Below, piece after piece: positions 19,184 through 27,460 of a stretch of 64,000 nucleotides of DNA; position 1 is the first letter of the stretch, and each line of letters starts with the position of its first letter. Both the position numbers and the translations under genes were made by a program. Source of the stretch: Rheinheimera sp. MMS21-TC3 (GTDB taxonomy: Bacteria > Pseudomonadota > Gammaproteobacteria > Enterobacterales > Alteromonadaceae). The stretch covers positions 1,302,001 through 1,366,000 of the forward strand of contig NZ_CP135084.1 in the NCBI RefSeq assembly GCF_032229285.1. The letters are read 5' to 3'. The notes beneath the pieces were generated by a model that saw only the letters and a program-made list of their open reading frames with translations, was not told the DNA's origin and searched no databases.

Positions 19184-19489
19184 ATGAAAAAGACCTTCGC
19201 TTTAACCCACCCCAAACATAAACCGGCTCGTTGGGTAGAGGCAATTAAACATGAAATTAAAAAGTACCTTAACCGCGAGCGGCGTAAACCTCTGCCAGCA
19301 GGTATGGACTACTGGACCTTTGATTGTCGCTTTGGTGCTTCTGAGGAAGAAGCAGTAGAGATTTTCACATCTGAAATCAAGCAACATATTGATGCTGCTG
19401 TGGCGCAGAACTTATCAGGCTTCTATGTCGAAATACTGGCCAGAGCCTGTAACCATAAGCCGAAGGCAAGTGCTGAAGTAAGTGACTAA
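19184..19489 (+). CDS. DUF6172-like small conserved protein
   Basis: A 101-residue, basic, soluble protein (many K, R and H, with 'REERRK'-like runs near residue 30). It resembles a small conserved gammaproteobacterial family (DUF6172 as I recall it). ATG 19184 is preferred over the overlapping TTG 19181, with AGGA about 8 nt upstream. No catalytic motif is visible and the function is unknown. It precedes the rhlE gene by 45 nt on the same strand and may be co-transcribed with it. Confidence 0.65.
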   Translation: MKKTFALTHPKHKPARWVEAIKHEIKKYLNRERRKPLPAGMDYWTFDCRFGASEEEAVEIFTSEIKQHIDAAVAQNLSGFYVEILARACNHKPKASAEVSD

Positions 19490-19534
19490 TTTTCTTTTCA
19501 TTATAGACTGTAGCTATTCTACAGAGGATCTCTT

Positions 19535-20803
19535 ATGCAATTTTCATCTTTAGATTTAGCTCCAGGTTTACAACGCGCACTTGAGCAGTGTGGTTACAAC
19601 GCCATGACACCCGTGCAACAGCAGGCCATAGTGCCCGCGCGGCGCGGTAAAGACTTACAAGTTACGGCACAAACAGGTACCGGTAAGACGGCCGCTTTTG
19701 CTATTCCTATCTTACAACGCATGCTAGATAAGCCAAAAACAACAGTAGCAAGCAGGCCACGGGCATTAATTCTAACGCCAACCCGTGAATTAGCCGAGCA
19801 ATTAGCCGACACTATAGCGGGGTATGCCCAGTTTACTGCTATAACCGTTACTGCCTTATATGGTGGCGTTAAAATGGGTGGCCAAGCTAATAAACTTACA
19901 GCCGGTGTCGATATTGTTATCAGCACGCCAGGCCGTTTGTTAGAGCACATGACACTGGGCAACGTTATTTTAACTGAAGTTGAATTTGTGGTGCTAGATG
20001 AAGCTGACCGTATGTTAGATATGGGCTTTATTGCCGATGTTATGAAGCTAATACAGCAAACAGCCCAAACTCGGCAAACTTTGCTGTTTTCCGCTACCAC
20101 ATCACCTGCAGTAAATGAGCTGTCGCATAAAATTTTAAAAAATCATCAGCAAATTCGAGTAGCGAAAATAAACAGTACTGCGGATACAGTAAACCACGTG
20201 GTTTACTCAGTAGAAGAAAACCGTAAAATAGAACTATTTGAACAACTATTAGCAGAAAAAAATTGGTTTCAGGTGTTAGTCTTTACTAGCACTAAAGAGC
20301 AAGCTGATCGCCTATTAGCAGGCCTGCAAAAAAGTAAAGTTAATGCGGCTGTTTGCCATGGTGACAGAAGCCAAGGTGCAAGACGTCGCGCTATTGCAGA
20401 TTTTAAATCAGCTAAACTACAAGTATTAATAGCTACCGAAGTTGCAGCACGTGGTTTAGATATTCAAGGTCTTGATTATGTAGTTAACTTTAACTTACCT
20501 TATTTACCTGAAGATTATGTGCATCGCATTGGCCGTACCGGCCGTGCTGGCGCTGCAGGTGATGCTATCTCTTTTGTTAGCCGTGAAGAAGAACAAAGCT
20601 TAGAGCGGATCCAAAAACTAATAGGTACTAAGATTAAACGTATTATCAAGCCAGGTTTTGAAGTGAGTAATCGTGAGTCTTTACTTAAAAGCATTTCACG
20701 TAAAGTGCTTAGCGGTCGCTCAAATAAAGCCAGCGAAACCTTTATCGACCTTGAGAACACCGGCAAAGCTAAGCCTAAAAGCAAGCCGCGCAGTAGCAAA
20801 TAA
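19535..20803 (+). CDS. rhlE: DEAD-box ATP-dependent RNA helicase RhlE
   Basis: A 422-residue helicase with all core motifs in order: Q motif region ('YNAMTPVQQQAIVPA'), AQTGTGKTAAF (Walker A), PTRELAEQL, DEAD in VVLDEADRMLDMGF, SAT in FSATTS, 'ATEVAARGLDI' and HRIGRTGRAG. The short basic C-terminal tail and overall length fit the RhlE group, which acts in ribosome assembly and RNA turnover. GAGG precedes the ATG. Downstream DNA is a long gene-poor stretch leading to the genomic island, and an intact terminator is not visible. Confidence 0.92.
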   Translation: MQFSSLDLAPGLQRALEQCGYNAMTPVQQQAIVPARRGKDLQVTAQTGTGKTAAFAIPILQRMLDKPKTTVASRPRALILTPTRELAEQLADTIAGYAQFTAITVTALYGGVKMGGQANKLTAGVDIVISTPGRLLEHMTLGNVILTEVEFVVLDEADRMLDMGFIADVMKLIQQTAQTRQTLLFSATTSPAVNELSHKILKNHQQIRVAKINSTADTVNHVVYSVEENRKIELFEQLLAEKNWFQVLVFTSTKEQADRLLAGLQKSKVNAAVCHGDRSQGARRRAIADFKSAKLQVLIATEVAARGLDIQGLDYVVNFNLPYLPEDYVHRIGRTGRAGAAGDAISFVSREEEQSLERIQKLIGTKIKRIIKPGFEVSNRESLLKSISRKVLSGRSNKASETFIDLENTGKAKPKSKPRSSK

Positions 20804-21066
20804 TTTTAACAAATAAAAAAGCCGCAATTGAACAAAGAGGAGCTAAATTTCATAGAAGGCCATAGCCGAATAGTCGTAGTCTAATTAACTGGACAAAAGC
20901 AGCATAAAAAACAGTTGTAACAGGCGTATGTGTTTTTGAGGAGTAATCTGTATTATTTTATGGGGTAGTTACACCCCCAAAAAAGCATGCCAATTATATC
21001 AGAACTCATATAAACCTCCTTTTAATTAGTGATTCAGATTAATGTTAAAGCTTGGGAAGATCAATA

Positions 21067-21092
21067 TGAAAAGCCCCTAACTAACGGGGCTT
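21067..21092 (-). terminator. hairpin terminator
   Basis: A perfect 7-bp stem AAGCCCC/GGGGCTT with an 8-nt loop, followed on the minus strand by TTTT. It lies 33 nt downstream of the small minus-strand ORF at 21125-21346 and is the main support that this ORF is transcribed. Confidence 0.6.
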
Positions 21093-21124
21093 ACAACTGC
21101 TTTTTAAATAGTTCGGATGTAATT

Positions 21125-21346
21125 TTAAAAAAAATTTCTAAGCCGACCAATTTTCACTAATCTCTTTAACTTTTCTTCATCGTTATCCCTATGTATAGGG
21201 TTAACTTGTTCGTTGTGACAATACAAGTCTAAGTTTAAATAAATGGGCGGCTCTTTGATTCCCTGATCTATAAATTTCTGAATACCTTCATCCATGCAAT
21301 TAACCATCAAGTATAAAACCATTGCAGATATGACCAATTTTTGCAT
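21125..21346 (-). CDS. small hypothetical protein (73 residues), doubtful
   Basis: A 73-codon frame with a hydrophobic N-terminus (MQKLVISAMVLYLMVNC, possibly a signal or membrane segment) and a charged C-terminus ('RDNDEEKLKRLVKIGRLRNFF'). There is no recognisable family. A hairpin terminator lies directly downstream, but no good ribosome-binding site precedes the ATG. It sits in the gene-poor flank of the island and may be a leftover of mobile DNA. Confidence 0.35.
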   Translation of the reverse strand: MQKLVISAMVLYLMVNCMDEGIQKFIDQGIKEPPIYLNLDLYCHNEQVNPIHRDNDEEKLKRLVKIGRLRNFF

Positions 21347-21714
21347 TTTATTGTGGCTAAATTAAGGCACAACAGACTGTTTATTTATGGTGGTGGTCAA
21401 GAAAAAGTTTTCAGAGATTTCTTATTTTAGGCACCGAAAATTGTTATGGATTTTGAGGTGGTGGTCACAAAAAAATTGCTAGGGTGGTGGTCAAAATTTA
21501 ATTTTTTATAATTAGTCAAAAACGGCTTTGGGCACTTGGGCACAGATTCGGGCACAACTGGAGAAAAAATGAGCTGAAATTTCGGTTTGTTTAAGAAAAT
21601 TTAACGCGAGAAAGGCGTGAGAAAGATTAAATATGCTAAATAACTCTTGTTACTTTTGTGCTTGTTTTCAGTAGGTTACTGAGTTTTTTGAGTTAAAAAG
21701 AAGGGAGAGAGAAT

Positions 21715-21763
21715 TGGTGCGTCCTAGTGGACTCGAACCACCGACCCCCACCATGTCAAGGTG
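21715..21763 (+). repeat. left attachment repeat: 49-bp tRNA-Val 3' fragment
   Basis: Identical over 49 bases to 38330-38378. Starting from TGG, the complement of the tRNA CCA end, it covers the acceptor 3' strand, T arm, variable loop and anticodon 3' side of tRNA-Val, then diverges. It lacks the 5' half, so it is not a functional tRNA gene. Confidence 0.95.
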
Positions 21764-22100
21764 TTCTTGATAAATCACTATAAACAACATTTCCTATTAA
21801 AACAATGTATTAAGCATAGATCTTGTTTCTAATAGTTGGCCGATATTGCTTGTTATTTTCAACATCTGTTACCTTATTGTTACCAAGGAAGGGGCGGTAA
21901 GCAACTGATATGAAAAAGATCCTATTAAATGCAGCGAGAATAAAGCTAGGAAGAATATGCAGGAACCCATTCTCTTTCCTGTATCACTGAACAAACTAAT
22001 TAAAAAATTCTAATGTTAGTTTCCTGTGGCTGATACCGCTGATACACAACAATCTTTATCATACGTTGGCACTAAGCATTTTTCAGCACTAATGAATGGA
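21764..22100. other. non-coding left end of the island
   Basis: About 340 bases between the left attachment repeat and the LysR gene. I see no ORF, no clear hairpin and no integrase remnant in it. Confidence 0.5.
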
Positions 22101-22991
22101 TTAATTGAATTTTTCTACCAAAAAGTCAATCATTGCCCGTACCTTAGCAGGCTGGCTGCGACTAGGGTGAAACAACAGATGTAGGCCGCCAAGATCAATA
22201 TTGGGTTGATGCAGTGTGATTTCCCGTAACTGCCCAGTTGTCAGGGCATGGCGTACAATAAAATCTGGCTGATAAATAACACCTTGCCCACCAATAGCGG
22301 CAACCAACAAAGCATCGCCACTATTTGCCTGTAAATTTCCCCTCACTGTGACTTTATATTCGCCATCGCGACCAAAAGCCCACTGACCATTTCGTTGCAT
22401 AGCTGAAAGGGTATAACTTAGACAATTGTGCTGCGCTAAATCGCTACTTTGCTGCGGTGTCCCGTAACGTTGAAGATACTCAGGCGCGGCACAAAGACGC
22501 ATCGGACAATTGCCTAGACTACGACTTTTAAAATTGCTATCACTTAACCGTCCAATCCGTAACGCTAGATCCCAGCCATCAGCCAGAATATCCTGCTGCT
22601 GGTCGCTTAAACCCAGCTCAATTTCGACCAGGGGATAGCGCTGACTAAACGCTGGGAGCAGGGGGGCAATATAGTGGTTGCCAAAAGACAGTGGAACGTT
22701 CATGCGCAAGAGTCCAATCGCTTCGCTGCTTAGGGCCGTCACTTCGGCATCGGCCTCCGCTACTTGCTGCAAGATTTGTCGACAAGAATTGAGGTAATCA
22801 GCACCAACATCGGTGAGACGTAATTGCCGAGTCGAGCGGTGTAACAACTTAAGACCCAGCCGCTCTTCTAGTGCATCCAGATATTTGGCCGCCATGGCGG
22901 GTGAAAGTTTTAATGCGCGTCCAGCTGCTGAAAGGCTACCTCGGTTGACGGCTTCTACAAAAATTTGCATGCTGGTTAAGCGATCTAGCAT
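22101..22991 (-). CDS. LysR-family transcriptional regulator
   Basis: A 296-residue LTTR with an N-terminal winged helix-turn-helix ('MQIFVEAVNRGSLSAAGRAL' to 'LLHRSTRQLRLTDVG', residues 8-65) and a periplasmic-binding-protein-like effector domain. It is divergent from the extradiol dioxygenase-like gene (102-nt gap). That gap contains a GTTA...TAAC dyad at 23034-23053, a possible T-N11-A type site. It therefore probably controls the dioxygenase-SDR pair. The effector is unknown. It resembles the large LTTR subgroup in which regulators sit next to oxidoreductases they control. Confidence 0.9.
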   Translation of the reverse strand: MLDRLTSMQIFVEAVNRGSLSAAGRALKLSPAMAAKYLDALEERLGLKLLHRSTRQLRLTDVGADYLNSCRQILQQVAEADAEVTALSSEAIGLLRMNVPLSFGNHYIAPLLPAFSQRYPLVEIELGLSDQQQDILADGWDLALRIGRLSDSNFKSRSLGNCPMRLCAAPEYLQRYGTPQQSSDLAQHNCLSYTLSAMQRNGQWAFGRDGEYKVTVRGNLQANSGDALLVAAIGGQGVIYQPDFIVRHALTTGQLREITLHQPNIDLGGLHLLFHPSRSQPAKVRAMIDFLVEKFN

Positions 22992-23093
22992 TAATTTCTC
23001 ACTATGAGTAAAAACAGTTATTAGTTTCGGCTTGTTATCGCATTAATATTAACAGGTTAAACTGGAACCATCTAATTATAGGAGATAGCCACG

Positions 23094-23915
23094 ATGACTG
23101 AGCCAATACAAAACATTGTGATACAGCCAACATATTTTATCCCGCATGGTGCAGGCCCATGCTTTTTTATGGATTGGAACCCGTTAACCACTTGGCAAAA
23201 TATGTCAGTTTTTTTAAGCAGCATCTCAAAAGAGTTGCCGGAAACGCCAAAAGCTATCCTACTCATCTCCGCACACTGGCAAGACGATGTTTTCGCACTA
23301 ACCGCTTCTGCCAACCCTGGATTGATTTATGACTACTTCGGTTTTCCTGAATCGACCTATAAGTTGACTTATCCTGCGCCCGGTGCACCTGAGTTGGCAG
23401 CGACTATTGCCAAACTCATCAGTGAAGCGGGCTTGCCTTGTCGCTTGGATGAGAACCGCGGTTTTGACCATGGCGTTTTTATCCCGCTAAAACTGATGTT
23501 TGCCACCGCAGAGATCCCAGTTGTACAGCTATCTCTAAAACGTGAGCTTGATGCAGCTACTCATTTGCAGTTAGGCGCAACCCTTGCTTCGCTGCGTGAG
23601 CAAGGGGTACTGATTATCGGCAGTGGCATGAGCTTTCACAATATGAGTGGCTATGGCGACCCGCGTTATACCGCACCATCTGAAGTATTTGATCGCTGGC
23701 TCACGGATAGCATTAAGGCAGAGTCCTCGGAGCGACTCATCCGGTTACAGCAATGGCAAGGGGCACCCTGTGCGCAGGATTGTCATCCACGGGGGGCTGA
23801 AGAACACCTGTTGCCGTTAATGGTGGTTGCGGGGGCTGCGGGGACGTCATCTGGTCGCAAAGTGTATTCAGAAAACGTGCTGTGCACACAGTTGTCAGCA
23901 TTTCGATTTGGTTAA
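23094..23915 (+). CDS. class III extradiol dioxygenase-like protein (DODA/YgiD family)
   Basis: A 273-residue protein of the LigB/DODA superfamily. Conserved histidines lie at H18 (IPHGAG), H61 (ISAHW), H126 (GFDHGVF), H231 and H238 (HPRGAEEHLLPL), fitting the metal ligands and active-site histidines of 4,5-DOPA dioxygenase/YgiD proteins. Such enzymes cleave catechol-type rings next to the hydroxyl pair; some members have other substrates. AGGAG precedes ATG 23094. It is followed 17 nt later by an SDR. Its presence beside an ortho-cleavage pathway may mean a second aromatic or quinone substrate is handled; the true substrate is unknown. Confidence 0.85.
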   Translation: MTEPIQNIVIQPTYFIPHGAGPCFFMDWNPLTTWQNMSVFLSSISKELPETPKAILLISAHWQDDVFALTASANPGLIYDYFGFPESTYKLTYPAPGAPELAATIAKLISEAGLPCRLDENRGFDHGVFIPLKLMFATAEIPVVQLSLKRELDAATHLQLGATLASLREQGVLIIGSGMSFHNMSGYGDPRYTAPSEVFDRWLTDSIKAESSERLIRLQQWQGAPCAQDCHPRGAEEHLLPLMVVAGAAGTSSGRKVYSENVLCTQLSAFRFG

Positions 23916-23932
23916 TTATAATGGAGTAATCT

Positions 23933-24727
23933 ATGCAAATTGATTTAACCGCAAAACAGGCCCTGGTTACTGGCGCTTCGGCTGGAATTGGTCTAGCTAT
24001 TGCAAAAGGCCTAGCTGCTGCTGGCGCTGATGTCACCCTAGTAGGGCGTGATAGCGGCCGCTTAGATCAGGCAGCGGCAGCACTAAGAACATTAAATCTT
24101 AAAGGTGATATCGCGACAGTTGAAGCAGATGTTTCAACGGCTGAGGGATGTAATCAGCTACTGGTTCAGCTACCGGTAACGGATATTTTGATTAACAATC
24201 TGGGCATTTACAGTGCAGTACCATTTTTTGAAATCAGCGATGACGACTGGCTGCAAATGTTAGAGGTGAACCTGCTGAGTGCTGTACGTTTAAGTCGTCA
24301 TTATGCCAAAGGGATGCAGCAACGCTGCTGGGGGCGGATACAATTTATCTCCAGCGAATCAGCCCTAAATATCCCTGCTGAAATGGTGCATTATGGCGTA
24401 AGTAAAGCAGCTATGCAGGGGTTATCACGTGGACTTGCTAAAGTACTGGCCGGTAGTGGTGTCACCGTAAATAGTATTCTGCCAGGCCCAACCCGCACCG
24501 AGGGTGCCATTAAGATGATGACCGGTTTAGCTGCCGGTCGCGGCGTCAGTGTCAGTGAGATGGAAAAACTATTCCTAGCCGAAAACCGGCCATCCAGTTT
24601 ATTACAGCGCTTTGCAACGGCAGACGAAGTAGCCAATTTGTGCGTGTACGTCGCTTCCGAGCAGGCCAGTGCGACAACCGGAGCGGCGCTTAGGGTAGAA
24701 GGCGGTATTGTTGAAAGTATTGTTTAA
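23933..24727 (+). CDS. short-chain dehydrogenase/reductase
   Basis: A 264-residue classical SDR with the cofactor motif TGASAGIG (about residues 14-21), NNLG (about 89-92), the catalytic Ser in FISSES and the YGVSK pair (about 154-158). It oxidises or reduces a hydroxyl/carbonyl group with NAD(P)(H). It is closely spaced after the dioxygenase-like gene and probably co-transcribed. Substrate unknown; the extended helix region with 'GRGVSVSEMEKLF' is typical of SDRs from oxidoreductase gene cassettes rather than FabG. Confidence 0.9.
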   Translation: MQIDLTAKQALVTGASAGIGLAIAKGLAAAGADVTLVGRDSGRLDQAAAALRTLNLKGDIATVEADVSTAEGCNQLLVQLPVTDILINNLGIYSAVPFFEISDDDWLQMLEVNLLSAVRLSRHYAKGMQQRCWGRIQFISSESALNIPAEMVHYGVSKAAMQGLSRGLAKVLAGSGVTVNSILPGPTRTEGAIKMMTGLAAGRGVSVSEMEKLFLAENRPSSLLQRFATADEVANLCVYVASEQASATTGAALRVEGGIVESIV

Positions 24728-24745
24728 ACAAAGCCTGAGCTTACA

Positions 24746-24784
24746 GCCCCACCTGTCAGTGCGTAATGCGCTGACAGGTGGGGC
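24746..24784. terminator. long perfect hairpin after the SDR gene
   Basis: A 14-bp perfect stem, GCCCCACCTGTCAG/CTGACAGGTGGGGC, with an 11-nt loop, starting 19 nt after the SDR stop. There is no T run on either side, so it is either a factor-dependent or weak terminator, or an mRNA-stabilising hairpin. Confidence 0.55.
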
Positions 24785-24986
24785 AGGCAGCGTTGATCGT
24801 ACTGCCATTATTTCAGCTTTCACCCTTCGCTGATTTAATCGACTTTGCTGCACTTGGCGCGTTGGTAGCATTTTTTGGCCGTTTTGCTGCTGCTTACCCG
24901 CCAGATGAGTCAGCATAGTACTTAACGGTACTATAGTACTAAAATCTTTCATTCTGTTAGCTAACCGTTTTTAACACCGGACTTTT

Positions 24987-25901
24987 TCATAGCTCTTCAC
25001 GTATATAGTGGATCTGTTCTGCATCGTAAACTTGATAAACATTCTGGAGCAAGACTTTCAAGTCATCAGATTGTTCACCTAAGCGAATACTCATAATCAC
25101 TGGTGAGATGGCACGTTTTTCATCTAACTCTAAATAAGTTACATCTTGCCGAATAAAAGCTCGCATACTGCTAGGAACTATTGTCATACCTTCACCTGCA
25201 GCGACTAAACCAATAGCAATCTGTAGTTCACGCACTTCGATTACTTTGTTGGGTGATAAACCGCGATCATGAAACAAGGCTAAAACTTGATCGGCAAAAC
25301 TGGGGCGAGGTTGCTTTGGGAAGACTAATAAAGGTTGCTCAATCAGATCTTTTAAGGTTAAATTTTGTGCGTTTTTTATTAAATAATGGGCTGAGGGCAA
25401 GGCAACCATAAGAGACTCTTCCCTTAATAAAATACGTCGTATGCTGGGATCTTCTACTCTTAAACGACCAAAACCAACATCAATTTTTCCGGATTTTAAG
25501 GCTTCAATTTGTTGAGAAGAAGTCATTTCGTGCAAGGTTATTTCTACAGACTGATGCTGTTCTCGAAATTGACGAATAATGCGCGGCAGTAAGCCGTAAA
25601 GCGTAGTCGCTACAAAGCCAATCGATAGACTGCGTTCAATTTTACCCACCCGCTGGGTCATAGTTTTAATTTCAGCTGTCTTTGCCAGCATTTTCTTGGC
25701 ATGGCTAAAGAGAAATTTACCGGCTTCGGTCAGTTGTAGCGGTCGGCTAGTACGATCAAATAAAATCACCCCTAACTCATCTTCTAGTAGCTGGATTTGC
25801 CGGCTAAGAGGTGGCTGAGCAATAAAAAGCCGTTTAGCTGCTCGGGTAAAGTTTTGCTCTTCTGCCACTGCTACAAAATAACGTAATTGTCTTATGTCCA
25901 C
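24987..25901 (-). CDS. catM: LysR-family regulator CatM/BenM-like
   Basis: A 304-residue LTTR strongly resembling CatM/BenM/CatR, muconate-responsive activators of catechol and benzoate genes. The start [22 protein letters not shown] is characteristic; the HTH spans residues 18-65 and the effector domain follows. The start is GTG at 25901, in the place of the usual family start. It is divergent from catB, and the intergenic region contains the ATAC-N7-GTAT recognition sequence. It is expected to sense cis,cis-muconate (and possibly benzoate) and to activate the catB-to-pcaD run while repressing itself. Confidence 0.88.
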   Translation of the reverse strand: MDIRQLRYFVAVAEEQNFTRAAKRLFIAQPPLSRQIQLLEDELGVILFDRTSRPLQLTEAGKFLFSHAKKMLAKTAEIKTMTQRVGKIERSLSIGFVATTLYGLLPRIIRQFREQHQSVEITLHEMTSSQQIEALKSGKIDVGFGRLRVEDPSIRRILLREESLMVALPSAHYLIKNAQNLTLKDLIEQPLLVFPKQPRPSFADQVLALFHDRGLSPNKVIEVRELQIAIGLVAAGEGMTIVPSSMRAFIRQDVTYLELDEKRAISPVIMSIRLGEQSDDLKVLLQNVYQVYDAEQIHYIREEL

Positions 25902-25906
25902 TCTTT

Positions 25907-25933
25907 ATACCTTTTAGGTATCAATTTGATACC
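25907..25933. promoter_or_regulatory. CatM/BenM operator between catM and catB
   Basis: ATAC-N7-GTAT occurs exactly at 25907-25921, matching the known BenM/CatM recognition sequence. An overlapping perfect dyad, GGTATCAA-T-TTGATACC, is at 25917-25933. The site is 5 nt from the catM start codon and about 70-97 nt before catB, the usual geometry for divergent LTTR control. Confidence 0.75.
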
Positions 25934-26003
25934 AACATAGTGTTGGATAGCGCTTAAGAGCTGAAGTATCGTTAATTACCACATTCAATTATACCGAAAC
26001 GAT

Positions 26004-27116
26004 ATGATCAGTGCTATAGAGACAATTTTAATAGATATTCCAACCATCCGTCCACACAAGTTGTCGGTTGCCACGATGAATACCCAAACTTTAGTGTTGG
26101 TAAAAATCAGTACCGAAGACGGCCTAGTTGGTTGGGGTGAAGCTACTACAATTGGTGGCTTAAAGTATGGCGACGAAAGTCCTGAAAGCGTCAGAGTGAA
26201 TATTCAACAACATATCAGCCCTTTGTTATTGCAGCAAGATGAGAAACGGGTCGGTGGCTTGATGAATAGGCTACGCAAGCAAATCCGCGGTAACCGCTTT
26301 GCCAAGTGCGCAATTGAAACGGCGTTATTAGATATTAATTCGCAGCGCTTAGGCGTGCCAATGAGCGAGCTGCTAGGTGGCCGTTTACGTGACAGTGTTC
26401 CCGTACTTTGGACTCTCGCTAGTGGTGATACGGCCAACGATATTGCAGAAGCACAAATGATGTTAGATCTACGTCGACACAATAGCTTCAAACTAAAAAT
26501 TGGTTTAAATAGCATTCAGGAAGACGTTCGACATGTTTTGGCGATTAAAAAAGCCCTTGGCGATGACGTCAGTATCCGGGTTGATGTTAATCAGGCCTGG
26601 TCTGAACTGCAAGCAACGACGGCTATCGCCCAGCTACAAGATGGCGGCATTGATTTAATTGAACAACCTCTAAAAGCTGAGAATAGACGCGGCATGGCAC
26701 GTTTAACTGAGCGTTTTTCGGTAGCCATAATGGCAGACGAAACACTAAACGGCCCACAAGACGCTTGGGATGTTGCTCAGCAAAATGCTGCTGATGTGTT
26801 TGCTGTAAAAATTGCGCAATCCGGCGGCTTAACCCAAGCCAAAGAGCTGGCCACTATTGCCCGTCTTTCGGGGATTAGCTTGTATGGCGGCACCATGTTG
26901 GAAGGCGCCATTGGCACCATTGCTTCGGCTCAATTATTTGCCACCTTTGAAGAATTAACATTTGGTACCGAATTGTTTGGCCCCCTACTACTGACGCAAG
27001 ACATTTTAACCGAGCCATTAAAGTATCACGACTTTGCTTTGGAATTACCCACAGGCAAGGGCCTAGGTTTAGCCATCGATACCGACAAAATCGCCGCATG
27101 GCGCCGCCAAGATTAA
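26004..27116 (+). CDS. catB: muconate cycloisomerase
   Basis: A 370-residue enolase-superfamily enzyme converting cis,cis-muconate to (+)-muconolactone. Family features: the second Lys of the KLKIG motif (about residue 165-169), the metal-binding acidic residues in 'VDVNQAW', 'IEQPL' and 'ADETL', and the 'VKIAQSGGL' lysine region. It is the first gene of the catBCA set and starts 102 nt from the divergent catM start. Benzoate-type (not chloro-) cycloisomerase is likeliest from context. Confidence 0.93.
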   Translation: MISAIETILIDIPTIRPHKLSVATMNTQTLVLVKISTEDGLVGWGEATTIGGLKYGDESPESVRVNIQQHISPLLLQQDEKRVGGLMNRLRKQIRGNRFAKCAIETALLDINSQRLGVPMSELLGGRLRDSVPVLWTLASGDTANDIAEAQMMLDLRRHNSFKLKIGLNSIQEDVRHVLAIKKALGDDVSIRVDVNQAWSELQATTAIAQLQDGGIDLIEQPLKAENRRGMARLTERFSVAIMADETLNGPQDAWDVAQQNAADVFAVKIAQSGGLTQAKELATIARLSGISLYGGTMLEGAIGTIASAQLFATFEELTFGTELFGPLLLTQDILTEPLKYHDFALELPTGKGLGLAIDTDKIAAWRRQD

Positions 27117-27127
27117 GGAGTTATAGC

Positions 27128-27418
27128 ATGTTATTTCAAGTACGTATGGATGTAAAAATCCCGAGTGACTTAAATCAAGACGTTGTTGATGATTTAAAAG
27201 CACGAGAAAAAGCGCTAGCACACCAGTTACAGCAAAGTGGTAAGTGGCGGCATCTTTGGCGCATTGCTGGCCAGTATGCCAATACCAGTATTTTTGACGT
27301 TAGCGGCAATGAAGAGTTACACAATTTGCTGCTGTCTTTGCCATTGTATCCATTTATGCAGATTGAGGTTACCCCACTTTGCAGGCATCCATCCTCAATT
27401 CATCAAGATGATTGTTAA
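27128..27418 (+). CDS. catC: muconolactone delta-isomerase
   Basis: A 96-residue protein (family usual length ~96) that moves the double bond of muconolactone to give 3-oxoadipate enol-lactone. Start MLFQVRMDVKIP is diagnostic, with the conserved region 'KWRHLWRIAGQYAN' and the ending 'PLYPFMQIEVTPL'. AAGGAG lies 7 nt before ATG 27128. It is 11 nt after catB, in the same transcription unit. Confidence 0.95.
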   Translation: MLFQVRMDVKIPSDLNQDVVDDLKAREKALAHQLQQSGKWRHLWRIAGQYANTSIFDVSGNEELHNLLLSLPLYPFMQIEVTPLCRHPSSIHQDDC

Positions 27419-27460
27419 CAAAAAATTCTTATAAAATAAATTACGATAGGGAACACTACC

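Larger units (their letters stand above)
20804..21714. other. gene-poor junction region left of the tRNA-Val island
   Basis: About 900 bases with one small doubtful ORF. Visible items are a GGGGTAGTTACAC segment (20962-20974) repeated in inverse orientation at 38029-38041; three copies of GGTGGTGGTCA (21389-21399, 21457-21467, 21483-21493); and three copies of GGGCAC (21530, 21538, 21550). Iterated short repeats beside an attachment repeat resemble integrase arm-type sites or the debris of earlier insertions. That reading is inference. Confidence 0.5.

Noticed and set aside
19594..20100. 168-codon antisense frame inside rhlE
   Set aside because: Lies wholly opposite a clear helicase gene; low-complexity translation typical of antisense frames.
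21715..21763. Second tRNA-Val gene
   Set aside because: Only the 3' 49 bases are present; the acceptor 5' strand, D arm and most of the anticodon stem 5' side are missing, so it is an attachment-site fragment.
24773..24920. Plus-strand reading frame of about 47 codons after the SDR (hydrophobic, ends near 24915)
   Set aside because: It starts inside the 14-bp hairpin, has no Shine-Dalgarno sequence and matches no family I recognise; a remnant of a transporter tail is possible but cannot be supported.
24602..24952. Minus-strand 116-codon frame overlapping the SDR end
   Set aside because: It overlaps the real SDR gene, crosses the hairpin and has an arginine/cysteine-rich composition typical of a shadow frame.
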